Under the pieces are notes generated by a model that was not told the origin of the DNA, made no database searches, and saw nothing but the letters and a program-made list of their open reading frames with translations. Positions 24,756 to 32,346 of a DNA stretch of 41,802 bases are shown here, in pieces; within the stretch, counting starts at the first letter, position 1; each line of letters opens with the position of its first letter. Origin of the DNA: Solobacterium sp. (GTDB lineage: Bacteria; Bacillota_I; Bacilli_A; Erysipelotrichales; Erysipelotrichaceae); assembly GCA_015256455.1 (NCBI GenBank), contig JABZMB010000007.1:1-41802 (forward strand), in the 5' to 3' direction. Made by a program: the position numbers and the translations under genes.

Positions 24756-25936
24756 TGCAAGAAAAAGAACTAAAGTATATCGCTGAACATTATCAAACAC
24801 CTTGTTTTATCTTTGATTTAGAAGCGGTAAAAGAACGTGTTAAAAAGATGAGGGAAATTGTAGGTGGTGCATATCGTCTATGTTATTCCATCAAGGCAAA
24901 TCCATTCTTAATTCCGACGATGGCAGAGATTACGGATAAGTTAGAAGTATGTAGTCCAGGTGAGTTATCTATCTGTAAAGCTCTGCATGTAGAACCAACA
25001 AAGATTCTATACTCAGGCGTTAATAAGACAGAAGTGGATGTCACAGATGCGATGGAATATGGAGTGATTTACTACACAGCAGAATCTTTGTTGCACATGG
25101 ATATCGTAAATGAAGTTGCCGGAAAGTACCAAAAGAAGGTTGAGATTCTACCTCGTTTAAATGCAGGTAGCCAATTCGGTATGTCCAAGGAAGACTTATT
25201 CTCTATCTATGCCAATGAAGAAAAGTATCCAAATGTTATTGTAAAAGGTATTCACTACTTTGCGGGTACACAACGCAAGAAGAATGATAAACAAATCAAA
25301 GAGTTGGATATGTTGCTGGAATTAATCAAAGAGATTCAAACAACATTTAATCGTAAAGTAGAACAGATTGAATATGGACCAGGACTCTCTGTTCCGTTAT
25401 TTGAAGGAGATGATTTTAGTGATACACTAAAACCTCTTGAGAATATCCATGCAAAGTTGAAAGAATTATCTGAGGTTGTTGATTTAACAATTGAAATGGG
25501 TAGATTCTATTCCACATTCTGTGGAACATACCTGACTCGTGCGATGGATTGTAAGTCTAACGAAGGTGTGAATTACTGTATCGTAGATGGAGGTATGAAT
25601 CATCTTAACTACTATGGTCAGATGATGGGTATGAAAGTACCACACATTCAACACTTGCATGCATGTGATGATAGAACAGAAATGAATTGGTGTTTATGTG
25701 GTAGTCTTTGTACAACTGCAGACGTGCTCGTCAGAGATGTAAGTCTACAAGGCTTGCATGAGGGTGATTATTTAGCCTTTAATAACTGCGGTGCATACTC
25801 CGTTACAGAAGGGATTCACTTATTCTTAAGTCGTACGATGCCATTAATTCTATTACGTACAGCAGAGAATGAATACATTGTCGCAAGAGAAATGCAAGAA
25901 TCTTATCCAATCAATACAATTCAAAATTACGAATGA
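24755..25936 (+). CDS. PLP-dependent decarboxylase, fold type III (DAP/ornithine decarboxylase-like)
   Basis: A 393-residue alanine-racemase-fold decarboxylase. Visible residues: Lys47 for PLP (CYSIKANPF), His167 (GIHYFAGTQ), the phosphate loop EYGPGLS, Glu247-Arg250 (EMGR), and catalytic Cys319 (CGSLCTTADV) with GAYSVTEG. GIHYFAGTQ departs from the GIHCHIGSQ of diaminopimelate decarboxylase, so this is not LysA. The pairing with an adenylating enzyme recalls BtrJ/BtrK of butirosin synthesis, where the decarboxylase acts on a carrier-bound amino acid; that parallel is inference. The start overlaps the stop of the adenylation gene (taATG), so they are coupled. Free-amino-acid or polyamine-precursor substrates are alternatives. 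Confidence 0.8.
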   Translation: MQEKELKYIAEHYQTPCFIFDLEAVKERVKKMREIVGGAYRLCYSIKANPFLIPTMAEITDKLEVCSPGELSICKALHVEPTKILYSGVNKTEVDVTDAMEYGVIYYTAESLLHMDIVNEVAGKYQKKVEILPRLNAGSQFGMSKEDLFSIYANEEKYPNVIVKGIHYFAGTQRKKNDKQIKELDMLLELIKEIQTTFNRKVEQIEYGPGLSVPLFEGDDFSDTLKPLENIHAKLKELSEVVDLTIEMGRFYSTFCGTYLTRAMDCKSNEGVNYCIVDGGMNHLNYYGQMMGMKVPHIQHLHACDDRTEMNWCLCGSLCTTADVLVRDVSLQGLHEGDYLAFNNCGAYSVTEGIHLFLSRTMPLILLRTAENEYIVAREMQESYPINTIQNYE

Positions 25937-25960
25937 TTGTGTGATTGCAAAGGAGGTAGT

Positions 25961-26515
25961 ATGTCACAAGTAACGAAACGTGCTTTAGAACAATCACTCA
26001 AGAATTTGTTGTTGAAGAAGCCATTATCAAAAATTACAATCAGTGATTTAACGGAAGATTGTGGTATGAATCGTATGACATTCTACTATCACTTCAAAGA
26101 TATCTATGATTTGGTTGAATGGGCTTGTCTAACAGACGCAAAGCGTGCGTTAGATGAGAAGAAGACCTATGATACTTGGCAACAGGGTTTCTTACAGATA
26201 TTAGAAGCTGTTCAGGCCAATAAACCATTTATTATGAACGTCTATCACTGTGTTCATCGTGAACAGGTAGAATTGTATTTACGACCACTTGTGGAAGATT
26301 TAATTCTAAACGTAGTAAATGAAGAAGCGGAAGGCTTAAATGTACGGGATGAAGATAAAACCTTCATCGTTCAGGCTTACTCCTATATCTTTATCGGTAT
26401 TATGTTGGATTGGATTAAAGAGGATATGAAAGAATATCCGCAAGAAATTGTAGAGCGCTTGAATAAGTTGATTAAAGGCTCTATTCGTGCCTCACTAACT
26501 AGATTTCAGTATTAA
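25961..26515 (+). CDS. TetR-family regulator
   Basis: A 184-residue TetR/AcrR regulator. The helix-turn-helix (about residues 8-53) is clear: ISDLTEDCGMNRMTFYYHFKD. The C-terminal helical domain (about 75-175) resembles the DhaS-like group. The ATG at 25961 with AAAGGAGGT at 25949-25957 is chosen over an in-frame ATG at 25937. It lies between the decarboxylase (25 nt upstream) and oleate hydratase, and a repeated TTTTATCA motif stands just downstream. It most likely controls oleate hydratase in response to a fatty-acid-type ligand, and perhaps the whole cluster; the ligand is inferred from context. Confidence 0.88.
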   Translation: MSQVTKRALEQSLKNLLLKKPLSKITISDLTEDCGMNRMTFYYHFKDIYDLVEWACLTDAKRALDEKKTYDTWQQGFLQILEAVQANKPFIMNVYHCVHREQVELYLRPLVEDLILNVVNEEAEGLNVRDEDKTFIVQAYSYIFIGIMLDWIKEDMKEYPQEIVERLNKLIKGSIRASLTRFQY

Positions 26516-26518
26516 AAT

Positions 26519-26593
26519 TTTTATCAAAGTATGAAGTTTTATCACAATACGAAAAGTGATAAAACTTTTATCTTTTTAGGTACTGTGATAAAT
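26519..26593. promoter_or_regulatory. Multi-site TTTTATCA operator/terminator region ahead of ohyA
   Basis: TTTTATCA occurs at 26519-26526 and 26537-26544 and inverted as TGATAAAA at 26557-26564 and TGATAAAT at 26586-26593. The inner pair forms a perfect 12-bp inverted repeat (26534-26545 with 26556-26567, 10-nt spacer), followed by a T-rich run, so it could also end tetR transcription. Clustered repeats before ohyA suggest binding by the TetR protein. Confidence 0.5.
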
Positions 26594-26644
26594 GAAAAAG
26601 AATATAGAGTTGATATGATGCATATGGATGAAGGAGGATTTCAT

Positions 26645-28441
26645 ATGTATTATTCAGCAGGAACTTATGAGTCATTTGCTAGACCATTAAAGCCAAAGGA
26701 TGTCGATAAGAAATCAGCATATATTATTGGTACAGGACTAGCAGGTTTAACAACAGCGTTTTATCTTGTCCGCGATGGACAAATGAGTGGAGAACATATT
26801 CACTTACTAGAAAAGGCTACACTTGCGGGTGGAAGCTGTGATGGACGTAAGGATGTCACAAAAGGTTTCTTCATGCGTGGTGGTCGTGAAATGGATAACC
26901 ACTTTGAAGTGATGTGGGATACCTTCCGTGATGTGCCTTCTATTGAGACACCGGATGTATCTGTCTTGGATGAGTATTATTGGTTAAATAAACGTGATCC
27001 AAACTATTCACTATGTAGAGCAACTGTAAATCGTGGTGAGGATGCACATACAGATAAGCAGTTTAAACTTGATAAGAAGTCCGCAATGGCATTATCTAAA
27101 TTATTCTTAACACCAGAAAAGGACCTCGAGGGAAAGAAGATTTCAGACGTATTACCATCTTCCTTCTGGGATACAAATTTCTGGTTGTACTGGCAAACGA
27201 TGTTCGCTTTCCAAAAGTGGTCCAGTGCACTAGAGATGAAACGTTATCTGTGCCGCTTTGTACATCATATTGACGGATTGCCTGATTTTAGCGCTTTACG
27301 TTTTACAAAGTATAACCAATACGAAAGTATGATTTTACCACTTGTGAAGTATTTGGAGAATCATGGGGTTCATATTGAATACGGAATGGATGTAAAGAAC
27401 GTTGTGATTGAAACACGTGGTAATAAGAAGATTGCTAGACAAATCGTATATAAGAAAGATGGAATTGAACAGTCCATTGACCTTATTGAAGATGACCTTG
27501 TCTTTATTACCAATGGATGTTGTACAGATACTTCCTGTTATGGAGACCAGACACACGTTCCGGATTTATCAAATGTAAAGAATGGTTATGGAGAATCATG
27601 GGATATGTGGAAGGCAATCGCAGCGCAAGCAATGCACGGCGAATATGGTAACCCAGAAGCTTTCTGTACAGATGTAAATGCGACAAACTGGATGAGTGCG
27701 ACAGTAGCTACTTCAAATGAAGAAATCATCCGCTATATCACAAATATCTGCAAGCGTGATCCACGCACTGGTAAGGTTACGACAGGTGGTATCGTTACCG
27801 TAAAAGATAGTACTGATAACTGGTATCTATCATGGACCGTCAACCGTCAACCACAGTTTAAGTCACAAGATAAAGGCCTCGTGTTAATTTGGTTATACGC
27901 ATTAAATACGAATAAAGAAGGTAACTACATTAAGAAGCCAATGCGTGATTGTACAGGTATCGAGGTATGTGAAGAGTGGTTATATCATATTGGCGTACCA
28001 ACTGATAAGATTGCCTCGCTTGCGCAAGACGCATGTAATACAACGACATGTTTCATGCCATATATCAATGCGTTCTTCCAACCACGTAAAGAATCCGATC
28101 GTCCAAAGGTTGTACCAGATGGAGCAGTAAACTTTGCTTTTATCGGTCAGTTTGCAGAGACACCAAGAGATACGATTTTTACAACAGAATATTCCATGCG
28201 TACAGGTATGGAGTCTGTTTATACCCTATTAGATATAGATCGTGGTGTGCCTGAGGTTTGGGGTAGTAAGTATGATGTACGTGAATTATTGCGTGCATGT
28301 TACTACGCGATTGATAAGAAGCCAATTACAGAAGTAAAAGATTTATCCTTTATCGAAAAATTTGTACTCAACCAAGTGTTGAATCGAGTAAAGGGAACAG
28401 ATATTGAAATTCTGTTAAAGAATAGTGGACTGATTAAATAG
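26645..28441 (+). CDS. ohyA: Oleate hydratase (myosin-cross-reactive antigen family)
   Basis: FAD-dependent enzyme adding water to the cis-9 double bond of oleic and related fatty acids to form 10-hydroxy acids, a detoxification of host unsaturated fatty acids. The 598-residue protein has the FAD loop IIGTGLAGLT (27-36) and the RGGREMDNHFE motif with Glu82, the residue numbered the same in the Staphylococcus enzyme as I recall. The N-terminus MYYSAGTYESFARP is typical. The ATG at 26645 with AAGGAGG at 26631-26637 is chosen over an in-frame ATG at 26531 that lies in the operator region. A terminator follows. Confidence 0.95.
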   Translation: MYYSAGTYESFARPLKPKDVDKKSAYIIGTGLAGLTTAFYLVRDGQMSGEHIHLLEKATLAGGSCDGRKDVTKGFFMRGGREMDNHFEVMWDTFRDVPSIETPDVSVLDEYYWLNKRDPNYSLCRATVNRGEDAHTDKQFKLDKKSAMALSKLFLTPEKDLEGKKISDVLPSSFWDTNFWLYWQTMFAFQKWSSALEMKRYLCRFVHHIDGLPDFSALRFTKYNQYESMILPLVKYLENHGVHIEYGMDVKNVVIETRGNKKIARQIVYKKDGIEQSIDLIEDDLVFITNGCCTDTSCYGDQTHVPDLSNVKNGYGESWDMWKAIAAQAMHGEYGNPEAFCTDVNATNWMSATVATSNEEIIRYITNICKRDPRTGKVTTGGIVTVKDSTDNWYLSWTVNRQPQFKSQDKGLVLIWLYALNTNKEGNYIKKPMRDCTGIEVCEEWLYHIGVPTDKIASLAQDACNTTTCFMPYINAFFQPRKESDRPKVVPDGAVNFAFIGQFAETPRDTIFTTEYSMRTGMESVYTLLDIDRGVPEVWGSKYDVRELLRACYYAIDKKPITEVKDLSFIEKFVLNQVLNRVKGTDIEILLKNSGLIK

Positions 28442-28455
28442 AAACTATGGCTAAG

Positions 28456-28486
28456 AAAAGGAAAGCAATACGCTTTCCTTTTTTAG
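28456..28486 (+). terminator. Terminator of ohyA
   Basis: A perfect 11-bp stem AAAAGGAAAGC (28456-28466) pairs with 28472-28482, followed by T residues. Confidence 0.88.
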
Positions 28487-28594
28487 GTATATAATATGGG
28501 TAGAGATAGTATTTACCCGATTCAACAATAATTAAAAACTGATATTCATCATTCATCTAGTACTTGTCTAATTTCAAATATATAGGGGAGTTTT

Positions 28595-28810
28595 ATGAGT
28601 AAACAGAAGTTATTATTTCTATGTGTTTATTTAACAGCTTTAACTTTAATGGGTATCACACTACAGTTTTTTATTAAGATTTACTTGGCGGGGATTTATA
28701 TGAATGCTACCTGGGTATCGGCACCACTTACAATTTTCATTTTGATTACAATTGTGTTGTTTGTTAGGGCTTATTGGATTTATCGAAAAATACCAAAAGA
28801 TCAGGAATGA
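28595..28810 (+). CDS. Small two-span membrane protein of unknown function
   Basis: A 71-residue protein with two hydrophobic spans (about 6-30 and 41-60) and a charged C-terminus (YRKIPKDQE). GGGGAG precedes the ATG. No family is recognised. It stands alone between two terminators, so it is its own transcription unit. Context gives no hint of function. Confidence 0.65.
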   Translation: MSKQKLLFLCVYLTALTLMGITLQFFIKIYLAGIYMNATWVSAPLTIFILITIVLFVRAYWIYRKIPKDQE

Positions 28811-28813
28811 TAG

Positions 28814-28848
28814 AAAGGTTCTCTTACAAAAAAGAGAACCTTTTAAAT
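28814..28848. terminator. Terminator shared with acpS
   Basis: A perfect 12-bp stem AAAGGTTCTCTT (28814-28825) pairs with 28832-28843. T residues follow on the plus strand, and A residues precede for the minus strand. Confidence 0.85.
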
Positions 28849-28856
28849 AGATTTAT

Positions 28857-29174
28857 TTATGTATTTGAAATACTTTGTACAATCGCAATTGCGATGTTTG
28901 CGTCATGCGAGATACTTACCTCAAGTTCAGGATGGTCTTTGATGTAAGGCTTTCCGCTAGCATCATTTAGGATACTGTACTGTAAGTAATTTTTATCCTG
29001 TGTTGCCTTGAAGATAGCTTCTTTCGCCGCAAAACGTCCCGCAAAGTATTGTTTTTTCTGTGTGGTAGTATGCTTTGAGGAGAATTCTGCCATTTCAGAT
29101 TGTGTTAAAACATGTGAAATAATGGGTTTTTCTAAGTCGATTCGAAGCATATCTACGATGTCTACGCCTAACAT
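28857..29174 (-). CDS. acpS: Holo-[acyl-carrier-protein] synthase
   Basis: Transfers 4'-phosphopantetheine from CoA to acyl carrier proteins. The 105-residue protein has Asp5 (GVDIVD) and Glu52 (FAAKEAIFKA), which bind Mg2+. The start at 29174 is preferred over an ATG at 29219, since family members begin at MLGVDIVD-like sequence. There is no ribosome site; an extended -10 (TGT-AATAAT) ends 6 nt before the ATG. It diverges from sortase B. It could also activate the carrier protein required by the adenylation enzyme at 23.2 kb. Confidence 0.92.
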   Translation of the reverse strand: MLGVDIVDMLRIDLEKPIISHVLTQSEMAEFSSKHTTTQKKQYFAGRFAAKEAIFKATQDKNYLQYSILNDASGKPYIKDHPELEVSISHDANIAIAIVQSISNT

Positions 29175-29180
29175 GGTATT

Positions 29181-29189
29181 ATTATTACA
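29181..29189 (-). promoter_or_regulatory. acpS extended -10, predicted leaderless start
   Basis: On the minus strand TGT-AATAAT is followed by six bases and the ATG. The predicted start coincides with the start codon. The hexamer is imperfect. Confidence 0.45.
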
Positions 29190-29213
29190 TAGTTGCGTGC
29201 ATTTGGCGAATGC

Positions 29214-29242
29214 TTGCACACTCAGTCAATCGACTGTAAAAT
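29214..29242 (+). promoter_or_regulatory. Sortase B gene promoter
   Basis: TTGCAC (29214-29219), 17 bp and TAAAAT (29237-29242). The predicted start at 29249 leaves a leader of about 9 nt that begins with GAGG as a minimal ribosome site. Confidence 0.65.
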
Positions 29243-29257
29243 ATTGCAGAGGTTAGT

Positions 29258-30049
29258 ATGAAAGAAAAGAAGAATAGAAAGAAATTATCTAGAGTGGGAA
29301 GAATCGTACTTGATATCATCATGGTTGTGTGTTTAGGTGTTGCGATTTTTTCTGGCTACCAGTTATATAAAGGTCTAGCAAGTTATAACCAAGCAGGAAA
29401 TGCGTATGATAACTTACGTAAAGATGCCGTTACAACAAAGAAAGACACAGATAAAGATGATACAACTTCTACATTAGATTTCCAGAAGTTATTATCTCAA
29501 AACCCGGATTGTGCAGGTTGGATTACACTTCCAAACTCTAATGTGGACTATCCGGTTGTGTTTGGTGCTAGTACAGATGAAAATAAATATGGAAACAGTT
29601 ACTACTTAGACCACTTATTTGATGGTACATACAATCTAAGCGGAACTGTATTTATTGACTATAACAATGGAAGAGACTTTACTCATAAGAATACAGTTAT
29701 TTATGGTCACCATATGTTAAATGATTCAATGTTTGCGGATATTGAGAAGTATAAAGATCAATCTTACTATGATAGTCATAAGGAAATGATTTTCCAAACA
29801 CCAAATGGTACATATAAGATTTATCCTGTTGCAGGATATTCTACAACGGGTACTGGTGGCTATGTACAGTACGACTTTGGCAGTGACAGTGAATTTTTGA
29901 GTTATGTTGATCGCTTTGTTTCTGCATCAACATTTAAGAGTGATGTAACAATCACAGCAGAAGATCAAATTGTAATGTTATCAACATGTTCCTATGATGT
30001 TGAAGATGGAAGATATGTATTAGTTGGAAAGCTGGTAAAAGCTTCATAA
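29258..30049 (+). CDS. srtB: Class B sortase
   Basis: Membrane transpeptidase that cleaves a sorting signal in surface proteins and links them to peptidoglycan or to pilus subunits. The 263-residue protein has an N-terminal signal anchor (about 14-35), then the sortase barrel with the catalytic His151 (IYGHHM), Cys244 (LSTCSY) and Arg252 (GRYVLVGKL). The spacing and extra N-terminal helices fit class B. No NPQTN-type substrate or heme-uptake gene is adjacent. It is followed 15 nt later by an LCP gene, so it seems part of a cell-wall assembly operon. The Cna-B adhesin at the window end would more usually need a class A or C enzyme. Confidence 0.92.
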   Translation: MKEKKNRKKLSRVGRIVLDIIMVVCLGVAIFSGYQLYKGLASYNQAGNAYDNLRKDAVTTKKDTDKDDTTSTLDFQKLLSQNPDCAGWITLPNSNVDYPVVFGASTDENKYGNSYYLDHLFDGTYNLSGTVFIDYNNGRDFTHKNTVIYGHHMLNDSMFADIEKYKDQSYYDSHKEMIFQTPNGTYKIYPVAGYSTTGTGGYVQYDFGSDSEFLSYVDRFVSASTFKSDVTITAEDQIVMLSTCSYDVEDGRYVLVGKLVKAS

Positions 30050-30064
30050 ACAAGGTAATGATTT

Positions 30065-31639
30065 ATGACTGAACAAAATCCAAACAGAGTAATTCGAAAG
30101 AAAAAGCGTAAGAAGAGATATATCAGCGCTAGATTTTTATGGCTGATTCTTTTCCTTGCGAGTATCGTATTTGCGATTACATTCTGGCGTATGCCGATGT
30201 TTCCAACAAAGTGGAAATTTATCGCTGTACTCGCCCTTGCGGTAATTGACTGGTTAACGTTCTTGTTAACATCTAAGGTAAGACCTAGTAATATTTTTGC
30301 GCAGGTAGTGAATACAGTGCTTGCGGTAGCGCTGATTATCGTCAATATTGCACTACCGTACTATACGGATCGTCTTAGTAAAATTTTCTCCTCTGTTTTG
30401 GGTAATGAAGTTAGAATTGGCATCTATGTTATGACAGATGCGTATAAAGCAAAACATAAAGATACATTCGCTAACTCTGAATTCAAAGAAAGTATGAAGT
30501 TGGCGGAATATCAGAATGCGACATTTATTACAGCAATTGGTGTAGATGGAAATAACCAGAATTACACACTAGAACAGTTAAGTGTGGATTTAAAGAATGA
30601 TAACCTAAAGACAGTGAATAGTAGCTCTGTTCAGTCAGCTGTAAAGAACCTATATACCAATCAAGGTGATGTACTATTATTGAGTGATTCTTATTTATCA
30701 ACTGTTTTAGAGACAGATGAATTTAAGAACTTTAAGACAGACACAAAGCTGATTGGCAGTTATTTCCGCAAGGTGGAAACGACACAAGTAACAGAAGACA
30801 AGACCAATCTTGCGAATACGCCATTTACAATCTTTATTGCGGGTAATGACCAACCGGGCGATTTAAGTTTAGAGGGTAGAACGGACGTTGATATTGCGGT
30901 AACAGTAAATCCGAATACACATCAGATTTTGATTTCCAACTTACCACGTGATGCCTATATTCAAAACCCGGCATATCAAAACTCGAAGGATAAGTTAACG
31001 CATCTAGGATTAAGTGGTATTCAAAATACATTAAAGGGTGCTAGTAACTTACTTGGTACAGATGTGAAATACTACATGTTGGTAAACTTCACAACATTTG
31101 AAGATATTATCAATTCAATCAATGGTGTTGATATTGATAATCCATTTGAATTTACTGCGACATTTACAGGACGCACATATCCACAGGGTACATTACATCT
31201 TGATGGAGAACTAGCATTAGAGTATGTACGTGAACGTTATGGACTGCCGAATGGTGACTTTGATCGTAACCTTCACCAACAAATCGTACTGTCTGCGATT
31301 ATTCATAAGCTATTAAGTCCTGAGTTGATTAGTTCGATTAATAATGTTCTAGAAGCCTTACAGGGTAAGTTCTTAACAAATGTTTCTACAGATTCTATTT
31401 ATGCATTATGTAAGAAACAGTTGGATCAGAATATCCAATGGAATATTGTGAAGTATCATCTTGATGGTGATACGGGTAGCGATTACTGTGCATCTGCACC
31501 GGATCAATTATTATCAGTTGTTTACTTGTATCAAAATCAGGTTGATTTTATTAAGTCTGAGATTGATAAGATTTTGAATGATGAAATTATTTCCCAGGAA
31601 ACACTACCTGAGGGAACTTACGATAATTCTACAAACTAG
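30065..31639 (+). CDS. LytR-CpsA-Psr (LCP) family protein
   Basis: LCP proteins attach anionic glycopolymers (teichoic acid, capsule) to peptidoglycan. The 524-residue protein has a basic cytoplasmic start, three membrane spans (about 22-42, 50-70, 80-100), an accessory extracellular region (about 110-245) and the LCP domain (about 250-420). Conserved sites include GRTDVDIAVTVNP, the Arg in SNLPRDAYI and the LALEYVRERYGLPNGDFDR-like stretch that contacts the polyprenyl phosphate. The three-span, long accessory layout is that of the CpsA-like group. It lies between sortase B and the beta-helix gene in one likely operon. Confidence 0.9.
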   Translation: MTEQNPNRVIRKKKRKKRYISARFLWLILFLASIVFAITFWRMPMFPTKWKFIAVLALAVIDWLTFLLTSKVRPSNIFAQVVNTVLAVALIIVNIALPYYTDRLSKIFSSVLGNEVRIGIYVMTDAYKAKHKDTFANSEFKESMKLAEYQNATFITAIGVDGNNQNYTLEQLSVDLKNDNLKTVNSSSVQSAVKNLYTNQGDVLLLSDSYLSTVLETDEFKNFKTDTKLIGSYFRKVETTQVTEDKTNLANTPFTIFIAGNDQPGDLSLEGRTDVDIAVTVNPNTHQILISNLPRDAYIQNPAYQNSKDKLTHLGLSGIQNTLKGASNLLGTDVKYYMLVNFTTFEDIINSINGVDIDNPFEFTATFTGRTYPQGTLHLDGELALEYVRERYGLPNGDFDRNLHQQIVLSAIIHKLLSPELISSINNVLEALQGKFLTNVSTDSIYALCKKQLDQNIQWNIVKYHLDGDTGSDYCASAPDQLLSVVYLYQNQVDFIKSEIDKILNDEIISQETLPEGTYDNSTN

Positions 31640-31647
31640 GAGGGTTT

Positions 31648-32310
31648 ATGTACCGTATTAACGAGATGTATGATTTAGAACACACAGCTGCGAAAGAGTA
31701 TTTATCACAGTTTACATATCCATGGGAAGCTCTTTCTGGAATTAAGGACCTCATTCTAAAATTAGGTGAAGGATTAGACAAGGAAGAATATACTGAAGTA
31801 TCTGAACATGTTTGGATTCATAAGACAGCCACAGTATTTCCATCGGCCTATATTGGTGCACCATGCATTATTGGACCACGTACAGAAGTACGTCATTGTG
31901 CATTCATCAGATCCGCGGCGTTAGTTGGCGCAGATTGTGTCGTAGGAAATAGTTGTGAGTTAAAGAATGTAATTCTATTTGACCATGTTCAAACACCGCA
32001 CTATAACTATGTCGGTGATTCTATCTTAGGATATTATTCTCATATGGGAGCAGGCTCTGTTACATCAAATGTGAAGAGTGACAAGAAACCTGTCACGATT
32101 CGTGAAGATAATCATCGAATTGATACAGGTCTTAAGAAGTTTGGCGCAATGCTTGGAGATCATGTTGAGGTAGGATGTAATTCTGTGCTCAACCCTGGTA
32201 CTGTGATTGGTAGAAACTCCCGTGTATATCCAACATCTTGTGTAAGAGGCTTGGTACACGAAAATTGTATCTGGAAGAATGATGGTACAGTCATTTCAAT
32301 TCATGAATAA
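31648..32310 (+). CDS. Left-handed beta-helix protein, GlmU C-terminal-like
   Basis: A 220-residue protein built mainly of hexapeptide repeats (about 50-200; for example VWIHKTATVFPSAYIGAPCI and HVEVGCNSVLNPGTVIG), the left-handed beta-helix found in acyltransferases and nucleotidyltransferases. It is close to proteins annotated as UDP-N-acetylglucosamine pyrophosphorylase-related, which lack the N-terminal uridylyltransferase half of GlmU. It may therefore acetylate an amino sugar, but the acceptor is unknown. AGGAGG precedes the ATG, 8 nt after the LCP stop. Linkage with LCP and sortase points to envelope polymers. Confidence 0.75.
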   Translation: MYRINEMYDLEHTAAKEYLSQFTYPWEALSGIKDLILKLGEGLDKEEYTEVSEHVWIHKTATVFPSAYIGAPCIIGPRTEVRHCAFIRSAALVGADCVVGNSCELKNVILFDHVQTPHYNYVGDSILGYYSHMGAGSVTSNVKSDKKPVTIREDNHRIDTGLKKFGAMLGDHVEVGCNSVLNPGTVIGRNSRVYPTSCVRGLVHENCIWKNDGTVISIHE

Positions 32311-32312
32311 AG

Positions 32313-32346
32313 AAAATATAGTTGCGTAATCGCAACTATATTTTTG
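32313..32346. terminator. Bidirectional terminator between the beta-helix gene and ltaE
   Basis: A perfect 14-bp stem (32313-32326 with 32331-32344) around TAAT, with A and T runs on both sides. The ltaE stop codon (32336-32338) lies in it. Confidence 0.9.

Noticed and set aside
26531..26644. N-terminal extension of oleate hydratase from an upstream ATG
   Set aside because: It would translate the inverted-repeat region, has no ribosome site, and the ATG at 26645 has AAGGAGG and the family N-terminus.
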